The notes beneath the pieces were generated by a model, which was not told the origin of the DNA, ran no database searches, and saw only the letters and a program-made list of their open reading frames with translations. A stretch of 64,000 nucleotides of DNA from Bdellovibrionales bacterium (GTDB lineage: Bacteria; Bdellovibrionota; Bdellovibrionia; Bdellovibrionales; Bdellovibrionaceae), in NCBI GenBank assembly GCA_016713585.1, contig JADJOV010000001.1, positions 665,771-729,770 on the forward strand. The letters are read 5' to 3'. Below are positions 54,080 to 64,000 of this stretch, in pieces (the first letter of the stretch is position 1; each line of letters opens with the position of its first letter). The translations under genes and the position numbers were made by a program.

Positions 54080-57000
54080 CTACTTTTTTCCCATGATCAC
54101 TTCGACCTGATGGACCTTGCCATCATCGATCAAGGGCACTCCAGCTCGAGCGTCAACCTCGACACCATCGACGGAAATTCTTCTGACTCCTCGGCTGATT
54201 CTATCTGGATTCAAAACCTGGATCTGATAAACTGTACCTTCGAATTTGTAAGTGATTCCGAAACCAGGCCATTTTTTTGGAATTGTCGGATTTATGGTCA
54301 TATGGGTCGTATCGATTGCGGTCCGATAAATCCAGCCAGCAGCACCAGAGTACCAGGTCCATCCACCTTCGCCGGCTCGACCAGCTCCGTAAATATCGGC
54401 GGCCACGGCGAACGGCTCTGCACCATAACGAGGGTCACTCGCGTGGGTGGTGGGGAGCATGCTCATTAGAAGCTCCAACCCAAGATCGCCCTTTCCAAGT
54501 TGGGCCATAGCTCTTGGGAGCCAGCTGGTGCCATGGGTGTACTGGGCCATATTTTCTCTGAGTCCCGCAGGATAAGCTCTCAGGGCTCCGCCCCAGGATT
54601 CTTTGTCCAAGAGTTGCTTGAATAAAAGAATCATACGATCTTCTGGCATATATAACTCTTTGACTGCAGCGGCTGCAGCCTTTTTTGCCTTTTTTGGAGT
54701 GGCTCCATTGGACATCACAGCCCAAGCTGCCACAATGGCATCATTGAAGCTTACGACTTCACCGCTGTCGGCGTAGGCGCGGACAAAGTGTTCTCCGTTC
54801 CAGCCATGCTTATTGAGATTTTGTTTAAGCTGGACTGCTTCCGTCATATACCACTTCTCTGTCTTCGTATCATTTTGGGATTTTGCGAGGGCTGCGTATT
54901 TATTGAGAACATCATAAAGAAAGAACCCAAGCCAAACGCTTTCGCCCTTGCCAAGATGGCCGACACGATCCAATCCATCATTCCAGTCGCCTTTACCCAT
55001 CAATGGAAGGCCATGCTTTCCCATTCTTTCTTTAAGAACTAACGAGATTGCCTTTTTTCCGTGCTCGTAGACGCTCACTGTGTTGTCGCTAAAACCCATT
55101 TTTTCGACGAAATCAAGTTCCCCTGGATTAAGCTCGCGACTTGCAACAGCAAAAGAAGTCTGCTCTTTAAGATTCCAACATCGCCAGTCGTTTCTATATA
55201 GTGCAAGGGCCAAGGGCAGCCAAAGCAGATTATCACTGATCGTCGAGCGTTGACCTAAATTGTTGTGCGGATGCCACCAGTGTTGAACATCGCCTTTCTC
55301 AAATTGATGACGGGTTGACTCAATAATATGTTTTCTGGCGATGTCTCGAAAGTGGGAGTGACCGCTATTGATCATATTCATCACGGTTTGAAGCTGATCC
55401 CGAAAACCATAGGCTCCGCCCGACTGATAGAAACCAGATCGAGCTAGAAAATGGGCATAGTAAGATTGGTAGGGAAGCCATGTATTCAGCATCACATCCA
55501 GGGATTTGTCTGGAGTGGCAACTTGCAAGCCATCCAAAACTGAGCTAATTTGATTGATCTGAGTTTTTCTCTCTCGCTCGACTCGAGCATTGTCATTGTA
55601 TTCAGCTAAGTACTTGGTTGCGGCTTCTGCATTTTCACCCAAACCCAGGACAAAGGACATTTCCTGAGTCTCGTTCACTCCAATTTTAAGACCGGTCGTT
55701 AAACCCGAAAAAGGATCGTCCTTTGTGGACTTCAAACTATTTCTGCGCGTTTCACTATGACCTCCAACCGTCCGATGGAAGGCCAATGAGTCTGGGGCTG
55801 AGGCATCTGGTGAGTTGACCAAGAGACTTGCTCGTCCGGCATCGTAGGCGACCTTTGTCAATTTCGCGGTCCCTGGGTAGTTGGCTCCCATTGCAAATTT
55901 GATAAAGCTCGAGATTTCCAAATCAACGGGTTTATTACTTTTATTATTCACTGAAATTTGCCAAAACTCGACCGGGTCTTTTTCAGCCACAAACATGGTC
56001 ATCGTCATGTCTAGACCGTCTTTGCGACGAAACATATATTTGATATATCCTGGCGAAACTTCAACTTTATATTGTCCGTTTTTTGAAGTTGCCGGATTGG
56101 GACTGATTGAGAAGGTCTCGCCAGTCTTTTTGTCTTTCACGAGGACTCCGCGCAGAGGGGCCTCAGAGGTTATGTCAGGGGCATAGGGAGTCACCCGTGT
56201 CTGTTGGCTATTGGCACCGAAACTATAGACCCAGCCTGAAACTGTTGCCACAAAGCCATAGATTCCATTCGAGACCACCATAGACCATGGTTTTTTTGGA
56301 GCAAAGGGATCGTCGACGACAAATTTTCGACCACCGTTTGCAAAATGACCGATGGACTCAGGGGGAGTCTCTGTGGTCCCGGTGGTTCTCGGATTGGTGT
56401 TCACTCTGGGGCCACGTTCAGTTCGCAGAGCGAGCTCCTTCATCCGTGCAAAGGTCGCGTCAGGAGGCAAGTGGGGGACTCCATGCTGACTTGCCTTTTG
56501 GGATGCGGTTTCTGCAATAATTTTTGGTATTAGGCTCAGGTTGTCTGTATAACCAAGAACAAAGGAAACTTCAGAGCTTTTTCCTGGCGCGATCGAAAGG
56601 TCCTTTGCAAGTGCTGCCGCGGGATCTAAGGTGGCTTCAAATTTCCCAGCAGATTTTCCTGCCAGCACGGCCTGAGGCTCTTCGAGCCCACCGAGACGAC
56701 CCAGAACACTCAGACGACTTCCGTCGGCCCAAGCTGTTGTCCCTTGAGCCTTGGGTCCAAATCCAAAAAAGGCGTGGGGCTGTCGATCTTGTTCATTCAA
56801 CATGGATCGACGCTGAGCAATTACTGTTCGTCCATCAGGACTGAGGGAGGTGAGTGTAAACAAATTCTTGTGAACAGGGTGGTCGAAATATCCGCCAGCA
56901 TCATGAAGAATCCAGTCGAGGTATCCTGTGACCTGAAGGTCCCGGGTTTGTCCAGATTTATTATGAATAATGACTCGAGTGAGTTTTGTTTTGCTGGTGG

Positions 57001-58771
57001 AAGACATTTTGATTTCAATGGTGACCTCAAGACGTCCAGCAGAAGAGCCCGCGACGGAATCTGGAATCGCATAATTCAGAAAGTGCGTTCCATCTTTTTC
57101 ACTCATTGAATTCGGAGAGTCCAATTTCAAAGGGATAATTTTTCCCGAAATGTTGTCGCGAATATAAATCATTTCATTGTGACTGAGGGCGAAATTTTGA
57201 CCGATCCAAGTCGAGCCACCAAGCCCCGGGACATGGGCCACAAACTCACCATTTCCTATGACTCTGGACTTGTCGTAGGTGACAGCAGGCTCATAAGCGT
57301 AGGCATCAGGTGGGCCCTCAACATGTCGGTTCCTTCGTTTGCTGGGATTGCGATAGTCGGTGACGGGAGTTGCAAGCAAGCTCTCAACAGTGCGTGTTTT
57401 GTTATAGATCGAATTGTGAAACCATTCCACTGCAAAATCACCTTCCAAATGATTTGCGATAGCGAGAAAACCCATGCCAATATGATGGGCAAAAAATTGA
57501 TCGGTCTTTTGATAGTCTATACCGGAATCAGACTCTTTTCCCATCACCGATTCGACCTGTCCAAACTTCCCCCGCAAGCCAAGTTTGTCCATCGCTCGCA
57601 GGTTTGCTTCGACCGCCGCTGGAGCCAGACCGACGGCCATCTGACTGGCGTAGGCTGCGATAATTCGATGTCCGATCGTATCTGCGATATATTCCCGAGA
57701 TTGTGAGAGACTGCCAACGCCGTAGGCCTTGTATCCAAGAAGCGTCAAGACATTTGCTTCGGACATACCCCAGAGGTCGCCTAATTTTTCTAGCATTTGA
57801 AGTGCAACAGCCTGTCTATCAGCGATGCCTAAGGGGGTTCCATCATGCCTCATCAGCAGCCGTGGAGTGAGGTACTCAAACATAGTTCCAGTATAGCTTT
57901 GAAGGTCAAGATCAGGATTCGAATTTATGTTATCGAGCTCTTTTCCAAGTTTTCTCTTCAGGTTCTTCCAGGATTTTGCTGGAATCTGCCCTTGCATAAT
58001 CGCTGCGGCATAAGTTAAACGGACTTCAGAGATCAACATGTCATAGGTGCCGTCAGTTGGATAAAGAATTCCGTTCTTCACTTGCGCCCCGTTGTACAAA
58101 GCATTCTTTCTTTTGTTGTATAAGACATCAAAACGCATTGTTTCAACAATGTGCTTGAGGTCTCTGGTGAGGGCGGGGTCAGCGTTTCCGACGGCAGAGA
58201 TGGTAGACATCAAAAAGGCTGCAAGATTCCCATTGTCAACTGTCGAGATAAAACCATCGCCAATTTCCTCTAGCTTTCCATTAATTTTGTACCAGTTGTA
58301 AAGATGCTCAACCTGATGAGTTTCGCCATGACTATCCCGCACGGTGCTGGTAAATTTTGGCAAAGCCTTGATCGTTTCGACTGTTTTTCGCAGCCGTTGT
58401 AAGGCTTTCTTTTCTTTGATGAAGCCAAGTTTTTGGGCCGTAACAGTCGAAAGCATATAGAGGCCAATATTGGTGGGTGAGGTTCGGTAATCAACTGTTA
58501 AGCCGCTTTTCTGTTTCTTTTTTGATGGCAAAACGTTATCAGGCGGAAGGTAATTCGTTTGAGCATTGACAGTCCGAGCGTAGTATTCCCATTGATCTCG
58601 AGCGAGCTCGGTGAAGTATTTTCTGGATTTTTTTGGAATTTTGTTTTCATGATTTTTTGGCTCTTTGGTTCTCAGCATTTCCCGAGACTCTAAAAGCCTT
58701 AAGCAGGAAACAGCCTGAGCCTCCGCCTTGGAGTGATGAGTATGAACAAGCATCAGACAGGCTATAAACAA
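54080..58771 (-). CDS. Very large secreted GH94-type protein (NdvB C-terminal-half-like)
   Basis: About 1,563 residues. The N terminus (FIACLMLVHTHHSKAEAQ) looks like a signal peptide, but the only in-frame start before it is TTG 58771 without a ribosome site, so the start may be slightly off. Residues ~80-480 match the glucoamylase-like region of cyclic beta-1,2-glucan synthase (YRTSPTNIGLYMLSTVTAQK, HLYNWYKINGKLEEIGDGFI, HHIGMGFLAIANHLEGDFAV). Two supersandwich domains follow (~500-760 and ~815-1085), then a GH94-type alpha-barrel (~1110-1500; YGFRDQLQTVMNMINSGHSH, MGKGDWNDGLDRVGHLGKGE, YGAEPFAVAADIYGAGRAGE). The catalytic Asp motif DWNDG is present. The membrane GT84 synthase half of NdvB is absent. 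It probably acts on beta-glucans or related polysaccharides in the periplasm or outside. Confidence 0.8.
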   Translation of the reverse strand: MFIACLMLVHTHHSKAEAQAVSCLRLLESREMLRTKEPKNHENKIPKKSRKYFTELARDQWEYYARTVNAQTNYLPPDNVLPSKKKQKSGLTVDYRTSPTNIGLYMLSTVTAQKLGFIKEKKALQRLRKTVETIKALPKFTSTVRDSHGETHQVEHLYNWYKINGKLEEIGDGFISTVDNGNLAAFLMSTISAVGNADPALTRDLKHIVETMRFDVLYNKRKNALYNGAQVKNGILYPTDGTYDMLISEVRLTYAAAIMQGQIPAKSWKNLKRKLGKELDNINSNPDLDLQSYTGTMFEYLTPRLLMRHDGTPLGIADRQAVALQMLEKLGDLWGMSEANVLTLLGYKAYGVGSLSQSREYIADTIGHRIIAAYASQMAVGLAPAAVEANLRAMDKLGLRGKFGQVESVMGKESDSGIDYQKTDQFFAHHIGMGFLAIANHLEGDFAVEWFHNSIYNKTRTVESLLATPVTDYRNPSKRRNRHVEGPPDAYAYEPAVTYDKSRVIGNGEFVAHVPGLGGSTWIGQNFALSHNEMIYIRDNISGKIIPLKLDSPNSMSEKDGTHFLNYAIPDSVAGSSAGRLEVTIEIKMSSTSKTKLTRVIIHNKSGQTRDLQVTGYLDWILHDAGGYFDHPVHKNLFTLTSLSPDGRTVIAQRRSMLNEQDRQPHAFFGFGPKAQGTTAWADGSRLSVLGRLGGLEEPQAVLAGKSAGKFEATLDPAAALAKDLSIAPGKSSEVSFVLGYTDNLSLIPKIIAETASQKASQHGVPHLPPDATFARMKELALRTERGPRVNTNPRTTGTTETPPESIGHFANGGRKFVVDDPFAPKKPWSMVVSNGIYGFVATVSGWVYSFGANSQQTRVTPYAPDITSEAPLRGVLVKDKKTGETFSISPNPATSKNGQYKVEVSPGYIKYMFRRKDGLDMTMTMFVAEKDPVEFWQISVNNKSNKPVDLEISSFIKFAMGANYPGTAKLTKVAYDAGRASLLVNSPDASAPDSLAFHRTVGGHSETRRNSLKSTKDDPFSGLTTGLKIGVNETQEMSFVLGLGENAEAATKYLAEYNDNARVERERKTQINQISSVLDGLQVATPDKSLDVMLNTWLPYQSYYAHFLARSGFYQSGGAYGFRDQLQTVMNMINSGHSHFRDIARKHIIESTRHQFEKGDVQHWWHPHNNLGQRSTISDNLLWLPLALALYRNDWRCWNLKEQTSFAVASRELNPGELDFVEKMGFSDNTVSVYEHGKKAISLVLKERMGKHGLPLMGKGDWNDGLDRVGHLGKGESVWLGFFLYDVLNKYAALAKSQNDTKTEKWYMTEAVQLKQNLNKHGWNGEHFVRAYADSGEVVSFNDAIVAAWAVMSNGATPKKAKKAAAAAVKELYMPEDRMILLFKQLLDKESWGGALRAYPAGLRENMAQYTHGTSWLPRAMAQLGKGDLGLELLMSMLPTTHASDPRYGAEPFAVAADIYGAGRAGEGGWTWYSGAAGWIYRTAIDTTHMTINPTIPKKWPGFGITYKFEGTVYQIQVLNPDRISRGVRRISVDGVEVDARAGVPLIDDGKVHQVEVIMGKK

Positions 58772-58951
58772 GGAGGAAAATTTTGAATTCTGGCAATTTA
58801 AGTTTGTTTATTTATTTGCGCTCAGGATTAAAATGGAATGCAAGATGGCGACCATGAAAAATGCGAGCTCAACTCGTCGGAGAGGCCAGTTCTTCAAAAA
58901 AACTGACCAGGATATTGAAAACGAACCTTGAATTGCCAGACGGGAAGGCCC

Positions 58952-59683
58952 TCAATCGACAGGGTGCCCTGATTGCTGAAAAATCTCCAAAGTTTGCTGC
59001 ACCAGTTTATCACTGGGTGGCTGAATGTTCTCTAATTCATAGAGCAAGCCAAGTTCTTTCCACTTGTACTCGCCCATCTTATGAAATGGCAATATCTGTA
59101 TTTTTTCAATATTTTTCATGGGCCTCAAAAACTGCGCTAACTTTTTGAGTTCTTTTGCATCATCTGTCAGGCCTGGAATTAAAACATATCGAATCCAAGT
59201 CGGATGATTCTGTTCGGCCAGGTACTCAGCCATTTTTAAAATTGGTTCCAACTTCACCCCTGTCAACTTCTCATGTGTGCGAGGAGAGAAGCTTTTGATA
59301 TCCAAGAGGACCAGGGAAGAATACTGGATCGCTTGTTTGACCGAAGGATTGTCAAGAGAGCCATAGCCTGAGGTGTCTAGAGCTCAATGAATTCCAACTT
59401 CCTGAAGGGCCTCAAACATTTCAGCAACAAAGGCCGCTTGAAGCAGTGGTTCTCCCCCAGAGAAGGTGACCCCACCCCCTGAGGATTTAAAAAAAGATTT
59501 ATAGGACCAAATTTTTGCAAATAAGTCTTCGGCCGAAATCTCCTGGCCTCCCTGAAAGGCTCTTGAATCCGGGTTATGACAGTAGAGGCACTTCAATGGA
59601 CAGCCCTGCAAAAACACTACAAAACGAACACCAGGGCCATCAACGGTGCCACAGGTTTCGATAGAGTGAATTCGACCCAACAC
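58952..59683 (-). CDS. pflA: Pyruvate formate-lyase-activating enzyme, in-frame stop
   Basis: The frame starts at 59683 (MLGRIHSIETCGTVDGPGVR) with the 4Fe-4S motif CPLKCLYC and VTFSGGEPLLQAAFVAEMFE. It meets a TGA at 59386-59384 after EVGIH and, in the same frame, continues ALDTSGYGSLDNP to VLLDIKSFSPRTHEKLTGVK and a normal end at 58952. Family members read GIHT-x-LDT at this point, so the stop replaces one residue, normally Thr. Without the stop the enzyme would be about 243 residues and complete. It uses S-adenosylmethionine to form the glycyl radical on PflB, encoded 4 bases upstream. Either a recent nonsense mutation or a sequence error. Confidence 0.8.
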
Positions 59684-59687
59684 GAAA

Positions 59688-61924
59688 TTACCCCGAGACT
59701 TGGTGGAAAGTTCGTTTCAGAACCTCGAGTTGTTGTTCGCGAGTTAATTTAACAAAATTAACGGCGTAACCGGAAACTCGAATTGTCAGCTGTGGATACT
59801 CTTCTGGATGCTCCATGGCTCTTAATAAAGTTTCCCTCTCGAGCACATTGACATTAATATGAAATCCGCCGTCATGGAAATAACCATCCAGAAGGCCGAC
59901 CAAATTATTGGTTTGATCCATCGCTGTCTTTCCTAAGGCCTTAGGCAAAATCGAAAAAGTATAAGAAATTCCATCCCGGGCATAACGATAGGGAAGCTTC
60001 GCCACGGAAGCCATTGCGACCGCTCCACAGCTATCCCGAGTGTGCGTGGGATTGGCCCCTGGGACAAGGGCTCACCGGCTCTGCGGCCATCGGGAGTATT
60101 TCCAGTCTTCTTACCATAGACGACGTTTGAAGTTATCGTTAGTATAGACAAGGCAGGAATCGCTTCCCGATAAGTTTTTTGCTTTCGGAGCTTATTCATG
60201 AATCTTTTAACAATATCTACAGCAATCAAATCAACTCGATCGTCATTATTTCCAAATTTTGGAAAATCTGGGTTTTCAATTCTGAAATCCGTAAACAAGC
60301 CACGTTCATCTTTAACTGCAGTGACCTTGCCATATTTAATTGCTGATAACGAATCAGCGACCACTGACAGGCCAGCCATTCCAGTTGCCAGAAAACGGGT
60401 CACATTTGTGTCATGCAGAGCCATTTCAATGCGTTCATAACAATATTTATCGTGCATGAAGTGAATGACGTTTAGCGTTTTAACATAAAGTTCTGCAAGC
60501 CAATCCATCATTAAATCAAATTTATGAAGAACTTCTTCGTAATCTAAGACTTCATTTTTTATGCCCGCATACTCTGGGCCGATCTGTTCCCCAGAGACCT
60601 CGTCCCGACCGCCATTGATTGCATACAACAAACACTTTGCCAAATTGGCCCTGGCTCCAAAAAACTGCATTTGCTGCCCAACCTTGGCCGCCGACACACA
60701 GCAAGCAATCGAGTAATCGTCTCCGAAGGTATGCCTCATGAGATCGTCACTTTCGTATTGAATTGAACTCGTTTTGACCGAGACTTCCGCGCAAAATTTC
60801 TTAAATGGCTCTGGCAAACGTTCTGACCACAAAACCGTGAGATTAGGTTCAGGCGCAGGTCCCAAATTATAGAGCGTATTCAAAAAACGGTAGCTAGTTT
60901 TAGTGACAAGGGTCCGACCATCTTCACCAATACCACCGAGAGACTCCAGTCACCCACGTTGGATCACCAGAGAAAAGCTCATTATAATCTGGCGTTCGTG
61001 CAAAACGAACCATTCTCAATTTCATGACAAATTGATCGACGAGCTCTTGAGCCTCAATTTCGGTAAGAACACCTTTTTTGATATCCATTTCCAAATAAAT
61101 ATCAAAAAATGTAGATACTCGTCCTAGGGACATGGCCGCGCCATTTTGCTCTTTTACAGCCGCAAGATACCCAAAGTAAGTCCATTGAATGGCCTCTGTT
61201 GCATTCTGCGAAAGGCTTACTAATATCGAAGCCGTAGCGGAGAGCCATCTCTTTAAGCTCTTTCAAGGCTGAAATCTGCTCGGTGATTTCTTCACGCTCA
61301 CGAATGACTTTATTTTCGAGACTGCTGTCTTGTGATAAGGCCAAATCATTCAATTTTTTCTCTATGAGAGTGTCAACACCATAGAGAGCGACCCGTCGGT
61401 AATCGCCAACGATGCGCCCCCGTCCATAGGCATCTGGTAGTCCGGTAATAATTCCAGATCGCCTAACTGCTAACATTTCGGGGGTGTAAGCCGCAAAAAC
61501 CCCGTCATTATGTGTGCGCCTATGTTTTTTAAAAAAGTCTTTAAGCTTTGGATCAAGTTTGTATCCGTAGGCCTCTAGGGCGGACTCGGCCATTCGAACG
61601 CCGCCGTAGGCAACAATCCCGCGCTTCAAAGGTCGATCGGTTTGAAGTCCCACTATTTTTTCCAGGGAGTGATCAATATATCCAGGGCCGTGAGCCGTGA
61701 TTGATGAAACAACATCTGTATCTGTATCGAGAATCCCTTTTTTCTGTTCCTGTTTCATCAGAGCTAAAACTTGGTTCCACAGAGACTTTGTCGCCTCAGT
61801 CGGGGCCCTGCAAAAAAGTCGAGTTATCATTGTAGGGCGTATAATTTTTTTGGATAAAGTCGCGAACATTGATTTCGCTATTCCATCGACCATTTTCCCA
61901 TTTCTGTGTGTTTACAATCTTCAT
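59688..61924 (-). CDS. pflB: Pyruvate formate-lyase, several frameshifts
   Basis: ATG 61924 (MKIVNTQKWENGRWNSEINV) runs 42 codons and breaks at 61797 in GGCCCCGAC (one C too many for GPTEATKSLWNQVLAL). The protein continues GILDTDTDVVSSITAHGPGY, RGIVAYGGVRMAESALEAYG, breaks near 61195 (resuming EAIQWTYFGYLAAVKEQNGA), near 60940 (resuming ESLGGIGEDGRTLVTKTSYR), carries the catalytic Cys pair IACCVSAAKVGQQ at about 60700, breaks near 60060 and ends with the glycyl-radical loop RVSGYAVNFVKL. All catalytic parts survive. It converts pyruvate and CoA to acetyl-CoA and formate under anoxia. Four or more indels in 2.2 kb could be sequence errors or decay. Confidence 0.82.
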
Positions 61925-62184
61925 AAAAGACCCTCACTTGTTTAATGGTCGATACTATACACTATTTTTCGCTTTTGGCAGTCATTATCTGTGTCTAAAA
62001 TCAAATCTTTGGGTGCAAGGTGGTTCCAAAATGAGACGGTCTAGGTGAGTAATGAGAGCAGATGATTCCTTTTTGAAATTAACGCCAATAGGGCTATAGG
62101 TCTTGGGATGAAATAGCTGAAAAAAACCTAGCGTTATTGATTGGGGTCGAATATCTACAGATGGTTCTGAGGGGAATTAGTCTG

Positions 62185-63008
62185 GTGAGCACAAATAGAT
62201 CTCTGTTTGATTATGACGATTACAGGATGATATTGCACGATGAATTCATCAATCGATCAATAAGAAATTATTGTATTCGCTTCGAGCCTTTGCTCGTGAT
62301 TTGAAAATATCAGTTGGCTTTTTGTCTGAGGTTCTGCATGGAAAAAATGAATTCAGTCTCGCAATGGCTCACAAAATTTTTAAATCTCTGGATTATTCAG
62401 TCAGCGAACTCGAGTATGTTTCTAATCTTGTTAAATTAAAAACCTCAAAAACCAGGGCTGAGCGGTTAGAGGCAAAAAGATATTTGAACAAATTTTGTAC
62501 AAAATTGAAGTACAAAAAGGATAAATCAAAAGAAAAGTATGCAAAGTCGTTTCAGCATTTTTTTGTGTATGGGCTTTTAGAAAATATCAAAGAAATTGAA
62601 ACTCTTAAAGAGTATGCCGCGCAGCTAAATATCAATGAGAAAGAACTTCATTCAATTTTAAATGAATTTGCTGATGATGGATATATCATTCAGAAAAATA
62701 GTGAAGTCCTCATTGTTCAAGATATGTATTCAGATTATTCTGCAGCTGGAATTTTGGACGTATTTAAAGATTTTACGAGGGTATTGATTGAAGAAATCGG
62801 TAGAAATGGTGGAATGCGGGTTCCGGATCGAATTTTTCAGTTTGGAATATGGGGATTGGATGAAGGTTCATATCAGCTAGCCATTGAAGCTCATAAGATC
62901 TTTTTTAAGACCCTTGCAAGATTGACAAGCAATTCAAAGGGGACAGATTTTGTTATTTTGACGTCTGAGATTTTGTATACGTTGAAAAATAATAAGGAGC
63001 CCCGTTAA
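62185..63008 (+). CDS. TIGR02147-family regulator, one frameshift
   Basis: GTG 62185 (or ATG 62161) reads STNRSLFDYDDYRMILHDEF, the DYRxxL start typical of this family; the frame shifts near 62262 and continues LLYSLRAFARDLKISVGFLS, EVLHGKNEFSLAMAHKIFKS, a helix-turn-helix-like head, then AKSFQHFFVYGLLENIKEIE and a C-terminal DUF4423-like region to 63008. Joined length is about 275 residues, normal for TIGR02147. The family is concentrated in Bdellovibrio and Fibrobacter and usually lies near secreted proteins; its targets are unknown. It is a useful taxonomic marker. The 260 bases upstream (61925-62184) show no other gene. Confidence 0.8.
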
Positions 63009-63164
63009 GAAGCATTAATTGTCAGCCTTAAGTATGATGCGGCACAACATATTCCTCAAATTCACCACGCTTGCTTTAACTGAAATTCTGTCTCAAAAAG
63101 AATAGTTGTGTCTCTTGCATGAAATCAGGCAAGAGGTATTGAATGAAAAGATATTTCCTGTTCT

Positions 63165-63344
63165 ATGCGCGCTTCCATCGGATACTCCCACAGTCAGGCT
63201 TATATATTGGATGACTCAACCCTTGAAATTCTCGCAATTGAATTGCCCGTTACTGAGTTCCCAGTAATTGAAATGGCCGTAAGTGATTTGCCCAGTGAGA
63301 CGGCGGAGGCTTCTGTCGAGCTCGTGTTGGAGCCCCTATATTGA
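63165..63344 (+). CDS. Possible short acidic peptide
   Basis: A 59-codon frame (MRASIGYSHSQAYILDDSTL, then LEILAIELPVTEFPVIEMAV, ending LEPLY) lies downstream of the TIGR02147 gene. An overlapping frame from ATG 63143 begins MKRYFLFYARFHR like a broken signal peptide, and an opposite-strand frame (63200-63523) is also open. None is convincing; with the local rate of frame errors a small secreted protein may be hidden in 63140-63500. Confidence 0.2.
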   Translation: MRASIGYSHSQAYILDDSTLEILAIELPVTEFPVIEMAVSDLPSETAEASVELVLEPLY

Positions 63345-63504
63345 CAGATCAAATCCTTCCCTGAACCTTTGACACAAGGATCAGCGTCAAACAAGTATTC
63401 AAGAGCCCCCTGATTCTTGGCGGGAGGAAGAAAAAGCAAATCCTGAGGTTCTGTGTTCAAGCCGCCCAGAATCCAGCACTCTATGAAACATCGCTCGTGG
63501 AAGT

Positions 63505-64000
63505 ATGGCAACAGTAAATCCAACCACTCAACTCTTTAAACATCCACTTTGGTTAGTTGGCTTTCGTCCGTTTTTTCTCTTGGCAATATTTTCAGGAATT
63601 ATTTTCCCCATTATCTGGGTTTTAAATTTTGGCGGAAGACTGCCACTTCCTAATCAAATGCTGACTTCCACTCAGTGGCACGCCCACGAAATGTTTTTTG
63701 GCTTTGGCCTCGCGATCCTTGGAGGGTTTCTTCTGACTGCGACAAAAAATTGGGTTAAAATTCGAGGTTATCATGGAGGATCCTTAGTTTTTCTGACTAT
63801 CGCTTGGTTTTTTGAACGGCTCGAATATCGTTTGGTGGACAGTGGCCGAAGCCCTTGTTCTTTTTGTCGAACTATTTATTCCTAGGCAGTCTGGTTCTGA
63901 TGCTGATTCGCAGTCTGATTCAGCACCGTCAAGAGGACTCTTATCGAGACAATGTTTTTTTCATTATAAGTTTACCCTGCTTTTTGATTTCCAAGGCCCT
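63505..64000 (+). CDS. NnrS-family membrane protein, 3' partial, frameshifted
   Basis: ATG 63505 starts LWLVGFRPFFLLAIFSGIIF and PIIWVLNFGGRLP, followed by STQWHAHEMFFGFGLAILGG and FLLTATKNWV, the signature start of NnrS, a heme- and copper-containing polytopic membrane protein linked to nitric oxide stress. The frame deteriorates near 63820-63870 and resumes in another frame with NYLFLGSLVLMLIRSLIQHR and NVFFIISLPCFLISKA at the window end. The remainder of the ~390-residue protein lies outside. The break is probably an indel in the repeated T/C run. Confidence 0.8.

Noticed and set aside
59384..59386. In-frame TGA in pflA as a selenocysteine codon
   Set aside because: The position is normally Thr in GIHTxLDT, not a redox residue, and I could not identify a SECIS-like hairpin immediately downstream. 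Mutation or sequence error is simpler.
59376..59394. Cluster of XbaI (TCTAGA), SacI (GAGCTC) and EcoRI (GAATTC) sites resembling a cloning polylinker
   Set aside because: Conserved PflA coding sequence continues in the same frame on both sides, so no vector sequence is inserted; it is a coincidence.
63200..63523. 107-codon minus-strand frame upstream of nnrS
   Set aside because: No ribosome site, signal or known motif; it overlaps the nnrS start and other weak frames, so it was not called as a gene.

Overview
This 64 kb window looks like chromosomal DNA of a Bdellovibrio-like member of the Bdellovibrionota. The evidence is an Agl/Glt-type gliding-motility cluster shared by Myxococcus and Bdellovibrio, a TIGR02147-family regulator (a family typical of Bdellovibrio and Fibrobacter), a LptC-LptA fusion, MotAB, several small outer-membrane barrels and a Gram-negative peptidoglycan gene block. 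No rRNA, tRNA or CRISPR array was recognised.

Layout. 1-11.1 kb: a co-oriented envelope machine of two outer-membrane barrels, three TPR proteins, a small secreted protein, an FHA-transmembrane-AgmX/PglI-tail protein and a TolQ/TolR-type proton channel with two TolR subunits. 11.1-14.2 kb: LPS export (LptC-LptA, LptB) and sigma-54. 14.2-21.8 kb: a PLP aminotransferase, DsbD, MotAB, a damaged glycosyltransferase, an SRPBCC protein and a TorF-like porin. 21.9-28.2 kb: a DEDDh exonuclease with a WYL tail, a signal peptidase II fused to a HAMP segment, TetR, M14 carboxypeptidase, PilZ, and a receiver plus cyclic-nucleotide-binding protein. 28.4-33.5 kb: a compact cassette with a radical SAM/SPASM maturase, a small Gly-rich peptide overlapping its end, a CHASE2 histidine kinase and a sigma-54 response regulator; this is the best candidate for an undescribed system. 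34.3-41.7 kb: ileS-lspA, a hemerythrin-like protein, a barrel, recO and a deleted AAA/DUF4143 ATPase. 41.7-54.0 kb: a ~1 kb HNH-endonuclease repeat occurs twice in the same orientation and brackets mraY-murD-ftsW-murG-murC-murB and corA; copy 1 also neighbours a decayed IS6-family element. 54-64 kb: a very large secreted GH94-like protein, pflB-pflA (both broken), a TIGR02147 regulator and the start of nnrS.

A major caveat is the number of single-base frame breaks. Many fall in homopolymers inside genes that should be essential (lspA, murD, murG, murC), and protein similarity resumes at once in the next frame. I read most of these as sequence or assembly indels and give such genes as one locus. 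The IS6 transposase, the DUF4143 ATPase and the second HNH copy have real internal or terminal deletions and are treated as pseudogenes.

Functionally the window is dominated by the cell envelope: gliding or adhesion motor, LPS transport, lipoprotein processing, disulfide transfer, peptidoglycan precursor synthesis and septal wall synthesis. A RiPP-like signalling cassette and mobile DNA are inserted among these genes.
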